Below, piece by piece: positions 1 to 7,717 of a DNA stretch of 37,201 nucleotides. Each line of letters begins with the position of its first letter. Within the stretch, counting starts at the first letter, position 1. The stretch covers positions 1 through 37,201 of the forward strand of contig CAKZGI010000098.1 of assembly GCA_936914905.1 (NCBI GenBank), given 5' to 3'. The position numbers and the translations under genes are program-made. The DNA is from an uncultured Trichormus sp. Lineage in GTDB: Bacteria > Cyanobacteriota > Cyanobacteriia > Cyanobacteriales > Nostocaceae. The notes beneath the pieces are model-generated. The model was not told where the DNA came from, searched no databases, and worked only from the letters and a program-made list of their open reading frames with translations.

Positions 1-289
1 CCTGCTCAACCACCTTTTCCTCCTCAAGTTCCCCCAAGCCCAACTTTCAGGTTTCGTTATAGCATAACACCAAGCCGCGGATCTATGCCTGCCCGCCATA
101 CCCTACTTTTACGGCTTCAATCGCCGCCGATATACGGCTATCCTTCTGTGACAACGACTTAATAGTAACGACTTATAGTATCGTTGGATTTTAACTTCAA
201 TTTCACCAGGGTCAGGGCGCATCATCTACCAGTTCTCTATCTATCCTTCTAGGGTATAGATATTATTGGGACTATTTAATCCACTTTCC
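1..289. other. No convincing gene; contains one arm of a long-range inverted repeat
   Basis: No open frame here can be assigned to a family. Bases 211-290 are an imperfect reverse complement of the last 85 bases of the window (see the repeat entries). A short direct repeat (TAACGACTTA, then TAACGACTTATAG) lies at about 160-180. The rest may be degenerate coding sequence, but I see nothing firm in it. Confidence 0.4.
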
Positions 290-290
290 T
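211..290 (-). repeat. Imperfect inverted repeat, left copy
   Basis: Read on the minus strand it begins AGGAAAGTGGATTAAATA and ends in AGAGAACTGGTAGATGATGC. Both segments recur in the same order at 37116-37195 on the plus strand, with one gap of about 7 bases and a few substitutions. Read as protein, both copies give a phrase ending ELVDDAP, so the repeat may be the end of a decayed coding sequence or an intergenic repeat family. Confidence 0.55.
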
Positions 291-515
291 TAGCCAGTAA
301 CTCCCATGATAATTACAATCATATTTCCTCTATCTAAATCTTCAGGTGCTAAATCTGCATATTCACGACCTGATTGCACAACACACCAGCAGCTTCTACT
401 AGAATGCCTCGCAAGTCTTCAATTTCCATCTCGGTCAAATCTCGGTTCAGATATTCGGAACGTTGTTTAGTTAGTACCCAATCAGTGCCTTTTCATAGAT
501 TAAAATTTTTGACAA
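290..515 (-). pseudogene. Frameshifted gene remnant, family not recognised
   Basis: The minus strand reads as one protein-like stretch with a single frame change. One frame gives a segment containing TKQRSEYLNRDLTEMEIEDL and then RGILVEAAG. A one-base shift then continues with SGREYADLAPEDLDRGNMIV and ends in IIMGVTG and a TAA at 290-292. The acidic, codon-biased character on both sides of the shift suggests a real gene that has decayed. No start codon is clear and I do not recognise the family. It lies downstream of the uracil-DNA glycosylase gene on the same strand. Confidence 0.4.
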
Positions 516-566
516 TTCGGGAGAGCCACCTGTGCAAGTGTTCTCCTCCGTGTGAAAAAAAAATCT

Positions 567-1247
567 TTAATTCTCACCCTTTATCTCGTCATACTTAGCT
601 TTTACAGCCTGGATATCCTGCCACATCAACCATTTTGGTGAACCTTTTTCCCGTGATGGGTTACGCAATAAATAGGAAGGGTGGAAAATTGGCATACATA
701 AACGCCCTTCTGACTCTAGCCATTGTCCGCGAATTTTCGTAATTCCTTGTTTACTTCCTGTAATGCCTTTAACAGCAGTTGCACCAGTTAATAAGATGAT
801 TTTCGGGTCAACTAAACGTATTTGTTCTAATAAATAGGGTTTGCACGCTGCCATCTCTTCCGCTGTGGGAACTCGGTTTTCTGGTGGGCGGCATTTGTTT
901 ATATTACCAATATATACATCTTGCTCTGTACTTAAATTTACAGATGCCAAAATTTTCTCTAATAATTGCCCTGATTTACCGACAAATGGTAAACCGGTTT
1001 CGTCTTCGCTTTGTCCTGGTGCTTCCCCAATAATCATGATTTTGGCTTGGAGATTTCCACGTCCCACAACCGCATGAGTGCGATTTTCACCCAACCCACA
1101 ACGACGGCAGTTGTTACAATGCTGTGCTAATTCCGGCATATTCGCATAAGTCCCGGATGGAATAGGAATTTTTGCGTCTGTGGGAATCAAGTCTTGTTGG
1201 TTGAAACTTGATCCGTCAAAGAGACTCAGTTGGGTGTCGCTACTCAT
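567..1247 (-). CDS. Family 4 (iron-sulfur) uracil-DNA glycosylase
   Basis: This 226-residue protein removes uracil from DNA as the first step of base excision repair. It shows the family 4 pattern: an N-terminal Cys cluster (C44, C47, C50) and a second Cys pair (C119 in NKCRPPEN and C135 in AACKPYL) that together can hold a 4Fe-4S cluster. The motif A region is GEAPGQSEDETGLPFVGKSG (about residues 74-93) and the C-terminal motif is HPSYLLRN with H189. The N-terminal 35 residues are a poorly conserved extension. The length is normal and the reading frame is intact. It is monocistronic here, with a decayed fragment downstream and a 20-bp tandem duplication in the region upstream of its start. 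The family is clear; the exact start could lie slightly further in. Confidence 0.93.
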   Translation of the reverse strand: MSSDTQLSLFDGSSFNQQDLIPTDAKIPIPSGTYANMPELAQHCNNCRRCGLGENRTHAVVGRGNLQAKIMIIGEAPGQSEDETGLPFVGKSGQLLEKILASVNLSTEQDVYIGNINKCRPPENRVPTAEEMAACKPYLLEQIRLVDPKIILLTGATAVKGITGSKQGITKIRGQWLESEGRLCMPIFHPSYLLRNPSREKGSPKWLMWQDIQAVKAKYDEIKGEN

Positions 1248-1375
1248 GAGAATGGGGATTTTGGCTGGGCAATTTCATTAAATTGGAATTTAATGGGAAT
1301 TCTTGCAAAAGTCCCAAAATAACAATAATTAACCGCAGGTAAATGCGGATAAACCTTGATGATTTGATTGATGCA

Positions 1376-1415
1376 AGAGGTCTATTGTATCAAGTAGAGG
1401 TCTATTGTATCAAGT
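1376..1415. repeat. Perfect 20-bp tandem duplication
   Basis: The unit AGAGGTCTATTGTATCAAGT occurs twice head to tail (1376-1395 and 1396-1415) with no mismatch, in the spacer between the uracil-DNA glycosylase start and the end of the RodZ-like pseudogene. It looks like a recent replication slippage event and matches the size of the duplication in the HAD gene at 11021. Confidence 0.95.
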
Positions 1416-1435
1416 AATGGCTGTGGAAGGTAAGA

Positions 1436-2575
1436 TTACAATGCTTCTGGTGGGGAAATATCAGATCCAACACAGATACCAGTGGAAGTAGATTTGATGC
1501 CTGGTTTAATGTTGGCTTCTATTTTTTGGGTGGAATGGCATAGTGATGAAGATGTGGGAATAATCAGTTGGGAATTTTGTACGGTGTCCTTGTTTGTTTG
1601 CTCAGACATGAAAGACAATCCTCCTAGCGTCCCAGCAACAAGGGCTGTATAAACTACATATAAATGTATTGGTCGGATTTCTATCTCTAATCTTGCAGAA
1701 AAGTTTTTGGCATGATACCAAGATGGTAAAACTGATTTTGTCTGGTTGGGTACGGCTAGGGAATTAGCTAAAAGTGTGCCATTTAATCCCAAGGGATGTG
1801 CCATGACGCGGATAAAACCACGAATTTAAGAATTTAAGATGTCTTCTGGCAGTATTTCAAAATTACCCTTCTCGATTGCTTCCATCTGGTGAGTTGATAT
1901 ATGAGTGTAAATATTCAGGTTTTGCAGAGTCAGACCTTGAGATTCTCTTGCTTGTCTGAGTTCTTCACCAATTTGACGCAGACGTTCTAACCTTTGTTCT
2001 GCTGCTAGTTGTGCTGCTAGTTGACTTTTAGAAAGTTTGTGCCGTTTGGGAAGCCTGTTGCTTGGTGTTAGTCTTTTTGGTTGGTCTTTTATGGTTTCAT
2101 TTGCTACTGAATCTGTTTTAGATATTGATGGTAAATTACTTTGTTTAGTCTCTATTAATGCTGGTTCTGGGGTGGATTAAATAGTATTTAAGGTTGGTGT
2201 TGAATTGCTGGATTGTTCTAACTTTGGATTTGGTAACTCGGTGTCATCTACTTTAATATTGATATCTGTCACTGTCTGCTGTTTTCGTGCAAATTGCTTA
2301 AATGCTAAAGTGATGGCTTCTCTACCCACGGCTTTAAATAAAGTCTTGGCTTGTTCATCGGTTGAACCTAGTAATTTTTGTAAGTTAGCTACTGCTAGGC
2401 GATAAACTTTACTCTGGTGTAGTTCAGATTCTATTTCTCTCAGTAGCGATTGCAATTCATCTTTACTAATTTGCACAGTATAATTGCCGGGAATATCGAG
2501 AAAATATGCAGATGCCATGGTCATGATCTTAGTCTCTCCGGGTGTCAGAGGAAAAAGCGGTTTTACCTGTGTCAT
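1436..2575 (-). pseudogene. RodZ-like helix-turn-helix membrane protein gene with two in-frame stops
   Basis: One continuous frame of 380 codons is interrupted by two TAA codons, at 2177-2179 and 1826-1828, with no frameshift. The parts fit one protein: an N-terminal domain of about 130 residues of unknown family; a linker; a HTH_25-type domain around IGEELRQARESQGLTLQNL; then after the second stop IRGFIRVMAHPLGLNG, which is the normal continuation of that domain (compare the QGFIRRYADRLELDG of the intact paralogue at 3112); then one membrane segment (IHLYVVYTALVAGTLGGLSF) and a short tail. The second stop lies in a period-8 repeat (GAATTTAA twice, 1822-1837). The 132- and 122-residue open pieces should not be read as two separate genes. 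Readthrough is possible but less likely than decay. Confidence 0.75.
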
Positions 2576-3111
2576 TTATTCTACGACGAATTGCGACATC
2601 CGGATTCCCAGGTATCATTTCCGACGATTTTTAGCTAAAAGCCATAATTATTACTAATATAATTATCTCTGGGAACAAAAAAGACTGATCACGTATCAAC
2701 AGAATATTGTAATTATTCCTACCAAAAGCACCAGCTAAATAATTCTTCCAGTAGAGGTGATAAGTGATTTATGACCATAGAATGTATATCCAGCCTTGTA
2801 AGTAAGTATGGATAAATACAATAAATGGGCGCAAGTAAACAGTAAAATATGGTAATCAAGGGTTGCCATTGTGAAAATGAGGATTAGACATCTGGTTAAC
2901 AAGAATGTAGAAACCTTGTATAAAATATCTCTACAATGGTTCTGGATACAGTATAAGGCAAGGAAATCTTAACAGGGTTTAAAGTCTATCTGTAACTGAT
3001 AGCGCATCACCGTCTATTCTCATTCAATTGATAACCCCTATAATTGAATACTTTTTTTAATTTATATACAAATATATAAGATTATATGTATTGATTTTAG
3101 AGGAGATAAAG
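2576..3111. other. Intergenic region between divergent RodZ-like genes
   Basis: About 535 bases without a gene. It must hold the promoter of the intact RodZ-like gene and the remains of the promoter of its broken neighbour. I see no operator, tRNA or repeat that I would name. A clear ribosome-binding site (AGGAG at 3101-3105) lies at its right end. Confidence 0.6.
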
Positions 3112-3882
3112 GTGACTGTTTTAAATGATGCCCAACAAGAACAACTAAAAGAAATAACTGCCAATTTACAAGAGGTCAGACAGGAAAAAAATATCAGTCT
3201 AGAAGAAATTTCTATTCAAACACATATTCGACTAAGTTTTTTACAAGCTTTGGAAGAATGGCGATTTGAGGATTTACCGGAGCCTGTTTTTATACAAGGT
3301 TTTATTCGCCGTTATGCAGATAGGTTAGAACTAGATGGTACTGCTATAGCTAACAGCTTTAAAATTAATTTTGCTCCTTTAGAATCTAATCATTCAATTA
3401 GAAAACCAAGTATTTATATACCGCTGTTTGTTCCTTACATTTTTTTATTAATAGCTGCTGCTGTGGGACTGTTCTATTTACTCAAGATAGATTTTAGAGA
3501 TAAGTCATCAGCTAAGAAACAAAATCCTATGTTGAGCGTTCAACAAAAAACGCTAACGTCTCCTTTAAATTCAGAAATATTACCATCTCTAAATACCGAT
3601 CCTGTTTCTACAGCGATACCTTCTCGAACTAGTACATCTATTTCAGATGTTGCTGTTACTTTAGAGCTTAAAGGTGACTCTTGGGTACAAGTAAAAGCTG
3701 ATGGTAAAACTGAATTTGAGGGAATTTTAACTAAGGGAGAAAGAAAAAATTGGACAGCCAAAAAATCGTTGACTGTCCGTTCTGGTAATGCTGGTGTAGT
3801 TTTAATTTCTGTTAATGAAGAAGAACCAAAACTATTAGGGAAAAATGGTCAAATCAAGGATTTTACTTACAAGAAACAATAG
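3112..3882 (+). CDS. RodZ-like helix-turn-helix protein with one membrane segment
   Basis: A 256-residue protein. Residues about 8-75 form a HTH_25/Xre-like domain (LQEVRQEKNISLEEI, then LPEPVFIQGFIRRYAD), as in RodZ. A single membrane segment (IPLFVPYIFLLIAAAVGLFY) follows at about 107-126, then a Ser/Thr-rich linker, then a C-terminal beta-rich domain of the DUF4115 kind (VTLELKGDSWVQVKADGKTE). RodZ tethers MreB and helps set cell shape; whether this paralogue does so is an inference. I chose GTG at 3112 because AGGAG lies seven bases before it; an upstream TTG at 3091 has no such signal. It is convergent with gatA, with only 27 bases between the stops. A broken relative lies just upstream on the other strand. 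Confidence 0.82.
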   Translation: MTVLNDAQQEQLKEITANLQEVRQEKNISLEEISIQTHIRLSFLQALEEWRFEDLPEPVFIQGFIRRYADRLELDGTAIANSFKINFAPLESNHSIRKPSIYIPLFVPYIFLLIAAAVGLFYLLKIDFRDKSSAKKQNPMLSVQQKTLTSPLNSEILPSLNTDPVSTAIPSRTSTSISDVAVTLELKGDSWVQVKADGKTEFEGILTKGERKNWTAKKSLTVRSGNAGVVLISVNEEEPKLLGKNGQIKDFTYKKQ

Positions 3883-3909
3883 AAAAACTGACCACTAACC
3901 ACTGATAAA

Positions 3910-5370
3910 TCAGGCTATCTTCGCTTTTTGAAGATGCCAATTAGTTGATTCTTCATAAGAGTATGCTACTTGTAAAAGTAGGTCTTCTCTCAGTACTTTG
4001 CCGATTAGTTGTAATCCAATTGGTAAACCTTTGCTGTCAAAACCACAAGGTACGCTAATACCGGGTAAACCGGCAAGATTGACGGGAATGGTCATCAAGT
4101 CATTTAAATACATACTCAAGGGATCCGTGATTTTTTCGCCCACTTGAAATGCTGTGGTGGGTGCGGTGGGACAAACTAAAATATCTACTTGTTGAAAAGC
4201 TGTTTCAAAGTCTTCTTTAATTAAGGTCCGGACTTTTTGTGCTTTCAAGTAGTAGGCATCATAATAACCGGCACTGAGGGCATAAGTACCAATCATAATC
4301 CGGCGTTTGACTTCTGTTCCAAAGCCGATCGCACGGGTACTGGTGTACATGGAAAGCACGTTGTCTGCGTCAGGAGACCGCAAGCCATATTTAACGCCAT
4401 CGTAACGGGCGAGGTTGGCTGATGCTTCCGATGGGGCGATAATATAGTAGCTGGGTACGCCATAACGGAATCGGGGACAGGAAATATAATGAATTTCTGC
4501 ACCTAAAGTTTCTAGTTGAGTGATCGCACTCTTTACTGCTGCTTCTACTTCTGGATCTAATCCTTCACCAAAGGTTTCTTTAATTACACCAATTTTTAGT
4601 TTTTTCCCTACTTTCAGGTCTGGTGTTAAGCTAGCAGCGTAGTCAGGAATTTCTACTTTTAAGCTCGTCGAGTCTTGAGGATCATAACCTGCGATCACAT
4701 TTAATAAAATCGCGGTATCTTCCACTGACCGACCAAATGGGCCAATTTGATCCAAAGATGACGCATAAGCCACCAAACCATAACGGGAAACTAACCCATA
4801 AGTCGGTTTCATCCCCACCACACCGCAAAAAGAAGCCGGTTGACGAATTGAACCCCCCGTATCCGAACCAAGGGATACAACGCATTCTTCAGCCGCTACA
4901 GCCGCTGCCGAACCACCAGAAGAACCACCAGGAATCCGTGAGATATCCCAAGGATTAGCTGTAACTTGATAAGCAGAGTTTTCTGTGGAACTACCCATTG
5001 CAAACTCGTCTAAGTTGGTTTTACCAACCATTACGCCCCCAGCATTGGCGAGTTTTTGCGTTACCGTTGATTCATAAGGTGGGACAAAATTTTCTAAAAT
5101 CCGAGAAGCGCAGGTGGTGCGAATACCCTTGGTACACATATTATCTTTGATACCGATGGGAATCCCTGCTAAAATACCTATTTCTTCACCAGCAGCGATT
5201 TTTGCATCCACAGCACTAGCCTGTTCTAGAGCCCGTTGTGCCGTGACAGTTAAGAAACTGTGCAGTTTTGGTTCTAATGCTTGAATGCGATCTAAAGCTT
5301 CTTGGGTAATTTCAACGGCAGAACGTTCTTTTTTTACTAGCTGTGTGTGCAACTCGCGAATGGATGCCAT
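3910..5370 (-). CDS. gatA: Aspartyl/glutamyl-tRNA(Asn/Gln) amidotransferase subunit A
   Basis: GatA, the amidase subunit of GatCAB, releases ammonia from glutamine and helps convert Glu-tRNA(Gln) to Gln-tRNA(Gln). At 486 residues it is full length. The amidase-signature catalytic triad is visible: K75 in PIGIKDNM, S150 in [14 protein letters not shown] and S174 in [16 protein letters not shown]. The C-terminal part has the normal ending ([11 protein letters not shown]). The ATG at 5370 opens the conserved N-terminus MASIRELH. The gene stands alone here, without gatB or gatC, as is common in cyanobacteria. The frame is intact, in contrast to the accessory genes to its right. Confidence 0.97.
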   Translation of the reverse strand: MASIRELHTQLVKKERSAVEITQEALDRIQALEPKLHSFLTVTAQRALEQASAVDAKIAAGEEIGILAGIPIGIKDNMCTKGIRTTCASRILENFVPPYESTVTQKLANAGGVMVGKTNLDEFAMGSSTENSAYQVTANPWDISRIPGGSSGGSAAAVAAEECVVSLGSDTGGSIRQPASFCGVVGMKPTYGLVSRYGLVAYASSLDQIGPFGRSVEDTAILLNVIAGYDPQDSTSLKVEIPDYAASLTPDLKVGKKLKIGVIKETFGEGLDPEVEAAVKSAITQLETLGAEIHYISCPRFRYGVPSYYIIAPSEASANLARYDGVKYGLRSPDADNVLSMYTSTRAIGFGTEVKRRIMIGTYALSAGYYDAYYLKAQKVRTLIKEDFETAFQQVDILVCPTAPTTAFQVGEKITDPLSMYLNDLMTIPVNLAGLPGISVPCGFDSKGLPIGLQLIGKVLREDLLLQVAYSYEESTNWHLQKAKIA

Positions 5371-5520
5371 AAATAATTTTTCTCTTTATCATTCAAGTCA
5401 TTGATTTTAGCATTTACAGGACTGAGGATTGGGGAATTTTCGTCTGAACTTCTGAATCCTATGGAGTCTGTTTGGTAATTATACTGTCTGTGTTGTAATG
5501 TAGTATAGGGAATCTTGCCC

Positions 5521-5540
5521 GCTTATTATTAATAATAAGC
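5521..5540. promoter_or_regulatory. Perfect 20-bp palindrome upstream of xisH
   Basis: GCTTATTATTAATAATAAGC is its own reverse complement over all 20 bases. It ends 14 bases before the ATG of the xisH pseudogene and about 150 bases upstream of gatA on the other strand. The position fits an operator for xisH or a shared control site, but it could also be a chance AT-rich palindrome. No bound factor is known to me. Confidence 0.45.
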
Positions 5541-5554
5541 TAACATCTTTAAAT

Positions 5555-5974
5555 ATGCCTGCAAAAGACATTTGTCACAATAATGCTGTTAAAAATGCCC
5601 TAATTAAATAAGGCTGGATAATTACAAATGATCCCCTACATTGAAAATGGGGTCAAAAGGATATGTATGTAGATTTAGGAGCACAACAACTTTTAGCACT
5701 AGAACAAGGAATTAAAAAAATCGCCGTAGAAATTAAAAGTTTTGTCGGTCCTTCAGAAATGTCAGACTTGAAAGATGCTATTGGTGGATTTGTTTTGTAT
5801 CGTGCTGTGATGAGTCGTCTAGAACCTGACATAATTTTATATTTAGGAATACGTGACGCTGTATTTACAGCTTTAGTTGAAGAACCGATTGGTAAACTTT
5901 TAATATAAAGCGTAAATGTAAATTTACTTGTTTTCAATCCTGAAACTGAGAGGATAACACAATGGATACCTTAG
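5555..5974 (+). pseudogene. xisH-like: XisH family gene with three in-frame stop codons
   Basis: Read through, the 139-codon frame is a complete XisH-family protein: MPAKDICHNNAVKNALIK, stop, GWIITNDPLH, stop, KWGQKDMYVDLGAQQLL, then KKIAVEIKSFVGPSEM, RLEPDIILYLGIRDAVF and EEPIGKLLI, stop, and a tail ending NPETERITQWIP. The stops are TAA (5609), TGA (5642) and TAA (5909). There is no frameshift, so decay by point mutation is recent. In Anabaena, XisH and XisI are needed with XisF for excision of the fdxN element, but many genomes carry extra copies with no known element. The last 13 bases overlap xisI. The longest open piece (81 residues from 5663) is not an intact gene. Confidence 0.9.
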
Positions 5975-6306
5975 ATAACTAAGATAACTATCGCCGTCTT
6001 ATTAAAGAAGTATTAGTACCTTATACACAAATCCCTTACTCCTATGGAGTGATTGAATGTAAAACAGTTTTTGATCGTGAAAATGATAGCTATTTACTAA
6101 TAACTGTTGGTTGGGACGATGCTAAAAGAATTCATGGTTGTTTAGTTCATCTTGATATTATTGATGGCAAAATCTGGGTACAACGAGACGATACAGAAGA
6201 TGGTGTTACTTATGAATTAGAAGCGGCGGGAGTTCCTAAAGATAAAATTGTGTTGGGTTTTCATCCGCGAGATGTTAGGCAACATACAGGATATGCTGTG
6301 ATATAA
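5962..6306 (+). pseudogene. xisI-like: XisI family gene broken by a 9-bp tandem duplication
   Basis: The frame starts with ATG at 5962 (MDTLDN), meets TAA at 5980-5982, and continues as a normal XisI protein (NYRRLIKEVLVPY, then SYGVIECKTVFDRENDSYLL, GWDDAKRIHGCLVHLDIIDG, DVRQHTGYAVI). The stop was made by a perfect 9-bp tandem duplication, AGATAACTA twice at 5973-5990; removing one copy restores an intact 111-residue protein. The gene overlaps the xisH end as usual for this pair, so the two were translated from one message. Reinitiation at an internal start (for example GTG at 6046 or ATT/ATG nearby) could give a fragment only. Confidence 0.88.
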
Positions 6307-6339
6307 GGTGCTTTAGGCGAAAAGAGAAGTTTTATTAAA

Positions 6340-6537
6340 TTAAATCAAAACGTTTTTTAACCTCTTCCCAATTTGATAATTTTCTAACCGTCGTTCTAGT
6401 TCCTGTTGTTGTGCTGGACTCAAGGGAAGTTCTTCTTGTTGTTCTAAGATGCTGTCCCATAAATCTTCAGCAAGTTGGATACTTTCTGCAATGCTGAGTT
6501 CAGAAACTTCAACTTTCAAGAGGGGATGGAGACTCAT
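6340..6537 (-). pseudogene. Addiction-module antitoxin-like small protein (TIGR02574 type), C-terminus frameshifted
   Basis: The 65-residue product resembles the small antitoxins often paired with RelE/ParE toxins: LSIAESIQLAEDLWDSI, then LPLSPAQQQELERRLENYQ. The usual ending (a WEEVKKR segment) is present in another frame: the bases after ENYQ spell NWEEVKKRFDLI when shifted by one. A small deletion has therefore removed the linker and changed the frame. No toxin gene lies downstream (the neighbour on that side is xisI, convergent). It is an orphan and probably non-functional, though the short protein could still be made. Confidence 0.6.
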
Positions 6538-6719
6538 GAGTAGAGAATTAAGGTCGAGCTTTTATCTATTTTATAGCATTGGGGAATTTGACTGTTGTGG
6601 AGAAAATTTCTGGATATCAGTGAGTAATGTACTGAAAAATATGTAATTACGTATTAAATTGGCTATTTATACGGAGAGATTTATGTATAATAGTTGGATA
6701 TACTATTGGTAGTAGTGTT

Positions 6720-6985
6720 ATGCCTAAAAGAATCAGTGAAATTTTTGGGGTTTCTGAGGATGATCTAAAAAGAGACGGTGTGTTTCATGGATTTATAAAC
6801 CTAGATTCAGTGTTTTATGTTGATCCCCATCTTCTGGAAAATACAAAGATTCCAGAACTTGAGAACTCATACATACACTTCAAAAAATATTTTTCAGAAA
6901 TCGTTCATGTTCTAGAGAACGCAAAAACTTCTGAAGATAGATTTCTTAGCACTGCTCATAAAAAACTGAGATTTCCAGAAATATC
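6720..6985 (+). pseudogene. Truncated N-terminal fragment, family not recognised
   Basis: The first roughly 88 codons look like real coding sequence (MPKRISEIFGVSEDDLKRDG, HGFINLDSVFYVDPHLLEN, EIVHVLENAKTSEDRFLSTA). The open frame runs on to 7115, but beyond about 6985 it is only the antisense of a Uma2 remnant, so the gene was cut here by a rearrangement. A start at ATG 6720 follows a region with no strong ribosome-binding site. I do not recognise the family; the wording is reminiscent of restriction or phage-defence accessory proteins, but that is only an impression. Confidence 0.5.
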
Positions 6986-7001
6986 ATTCGTCGTACCATT
7001 G

Positions 7002-7024
7002 GGATTTTCCACAGCGGAAAATCC
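7002..7024. repeat. Inverted repeat at a rearrangement junction
   Basis: GGATTTTCC (7002-7010), a 5-base loop (ACAGC), and GGAAAATCC (7016-7024) form a perfect 9-bp stem. It sits where the Uma2 homology on the minus strand stops and close to where the plus-strand fragment ends, so it may mark the end of a small inserted or deleted element. Confidence 0.6.
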
Positions 7025-7338
7025 AGTCCATCTACTCTCAATAAAATTACATCGGGTTGCGTTTCATTGTCATCATCAAGCCGTACAGTGGGTTCAACAC
7101 CCATTTCCATGTTAGGAATAGATGATTTATACACACCGAACCATGTAATGATTTTGGCATGAGGTTTGGCATGAGGTGTAAAGTGTAAAGGAGAAGCCAC
7201 GTATACAATAAATACCTTAAATTAACTCAGCTTTTTTGACATGGGGTGCAGCCGCATAAAGACGTTCAAACTCTGAACGATGCAAGCGATAGCCATTTTC
7301 AAGAAGCGGTAAATTTGGCGCAAATTTAGAAATATCTC
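7010..7338 (-). pseudogene. Uma2 family (DUF820) endonuclease-like gene remnant
   Basis: On the minus strand the region gives the N-terminal half of a Uma2/PD-(D/E)XK-like protein: APNLPLLENGYRLHRSEFER, then PHVKKAELI, a TAA in place of the usual Glu, then after a shift of frame VASPLHFTPHAKPHAKIITW, then EMGVEPTVRLDDDNETQPD and ILLR. The frame change is a 4-bp tandem duplication, AATA twice at 7207-7214 on the plus strand. The C-terminal half is missing. An 84-residue open piece (to 6946) covers the second part but is not an intact gene. Uma2 genes are highly expanded in cyanobacteria and of uncertain role. Confidence 0.8.
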
Positions 7339-7717
7339 AACCTATAACTTAGAATATTTTCGTATACAGTATGGGGAGCGATCGCCAAATCGCAAGAATT
7401 TGTTAAGCAATAACCTAGTACAGTACGGCGTAAATAAACTAACCATTCTAAATCGCTGAAAAGCTCATGCCGTATTCATTTTGAATTTTGTTCGCCTAGC
7501 GTCTCCGAAGGATATATTTTGTTAGCGTAGCTCTTCTGAAAGAAGCATTTTGAATTCACGGCGCTACTAGTATAAGGATAACAAATCAACTGTTAGAGTA
7601 TGATATTGCAGATGGTAAACTGAAAGCGTTAGCTCCAGAGAGTATGACACACTGATCGGTAAAGTACAATTGAAGTTTAAGCAAATATCTAGAGATACCT
7701 TAGAAAAGCTAAATAAT
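7339..7717. repeat. Degenerate repeat-rich spacer upstream of dnaE-C
   Basis: About 380 bases with no intact gene. It contains a HIP1 octamer (GCGATCGC at about 7378) and a cyanobacterial dispersed-repeat motif of the type GCCTAGCGTCTCCGAAGGAT...GTTAGCGTAGCTC (about 7494-7535). At 7443-7480 is a 38-base segment that recurs with 31 matches at 9220-9257. Just before dnaE-C a short protein-like stretch (EYDIADGKLKALAPESM) ends in TGA; it may be the tip of another dead gene. The dnaE-C promoter should be here. Confidence 0.55.

Noticed and set aside
1436-1804. Separate 122-residue membrane protein gene
   Set aside because: The frame continues upstream without a shift through two TAA codons and supplies the missing front half of the same helix-turn-helix domain.
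4682-4958. Small open frames inside gatA on either strand
   Set aside because: They are out-of-frame shadows of the highly conserved gatA amidase region.
6340-6537. Active toxin-antitoxin system
   Set aside because: No toxin gene is next to it and the antitoxin C-terminus is frameshifted.
7670-7717. A longer dnaE-C product starting at TTG 7670
   Set aside because: The extra 16 residues are not part of the conserved C-intein, which begins at the ATG at 7718.
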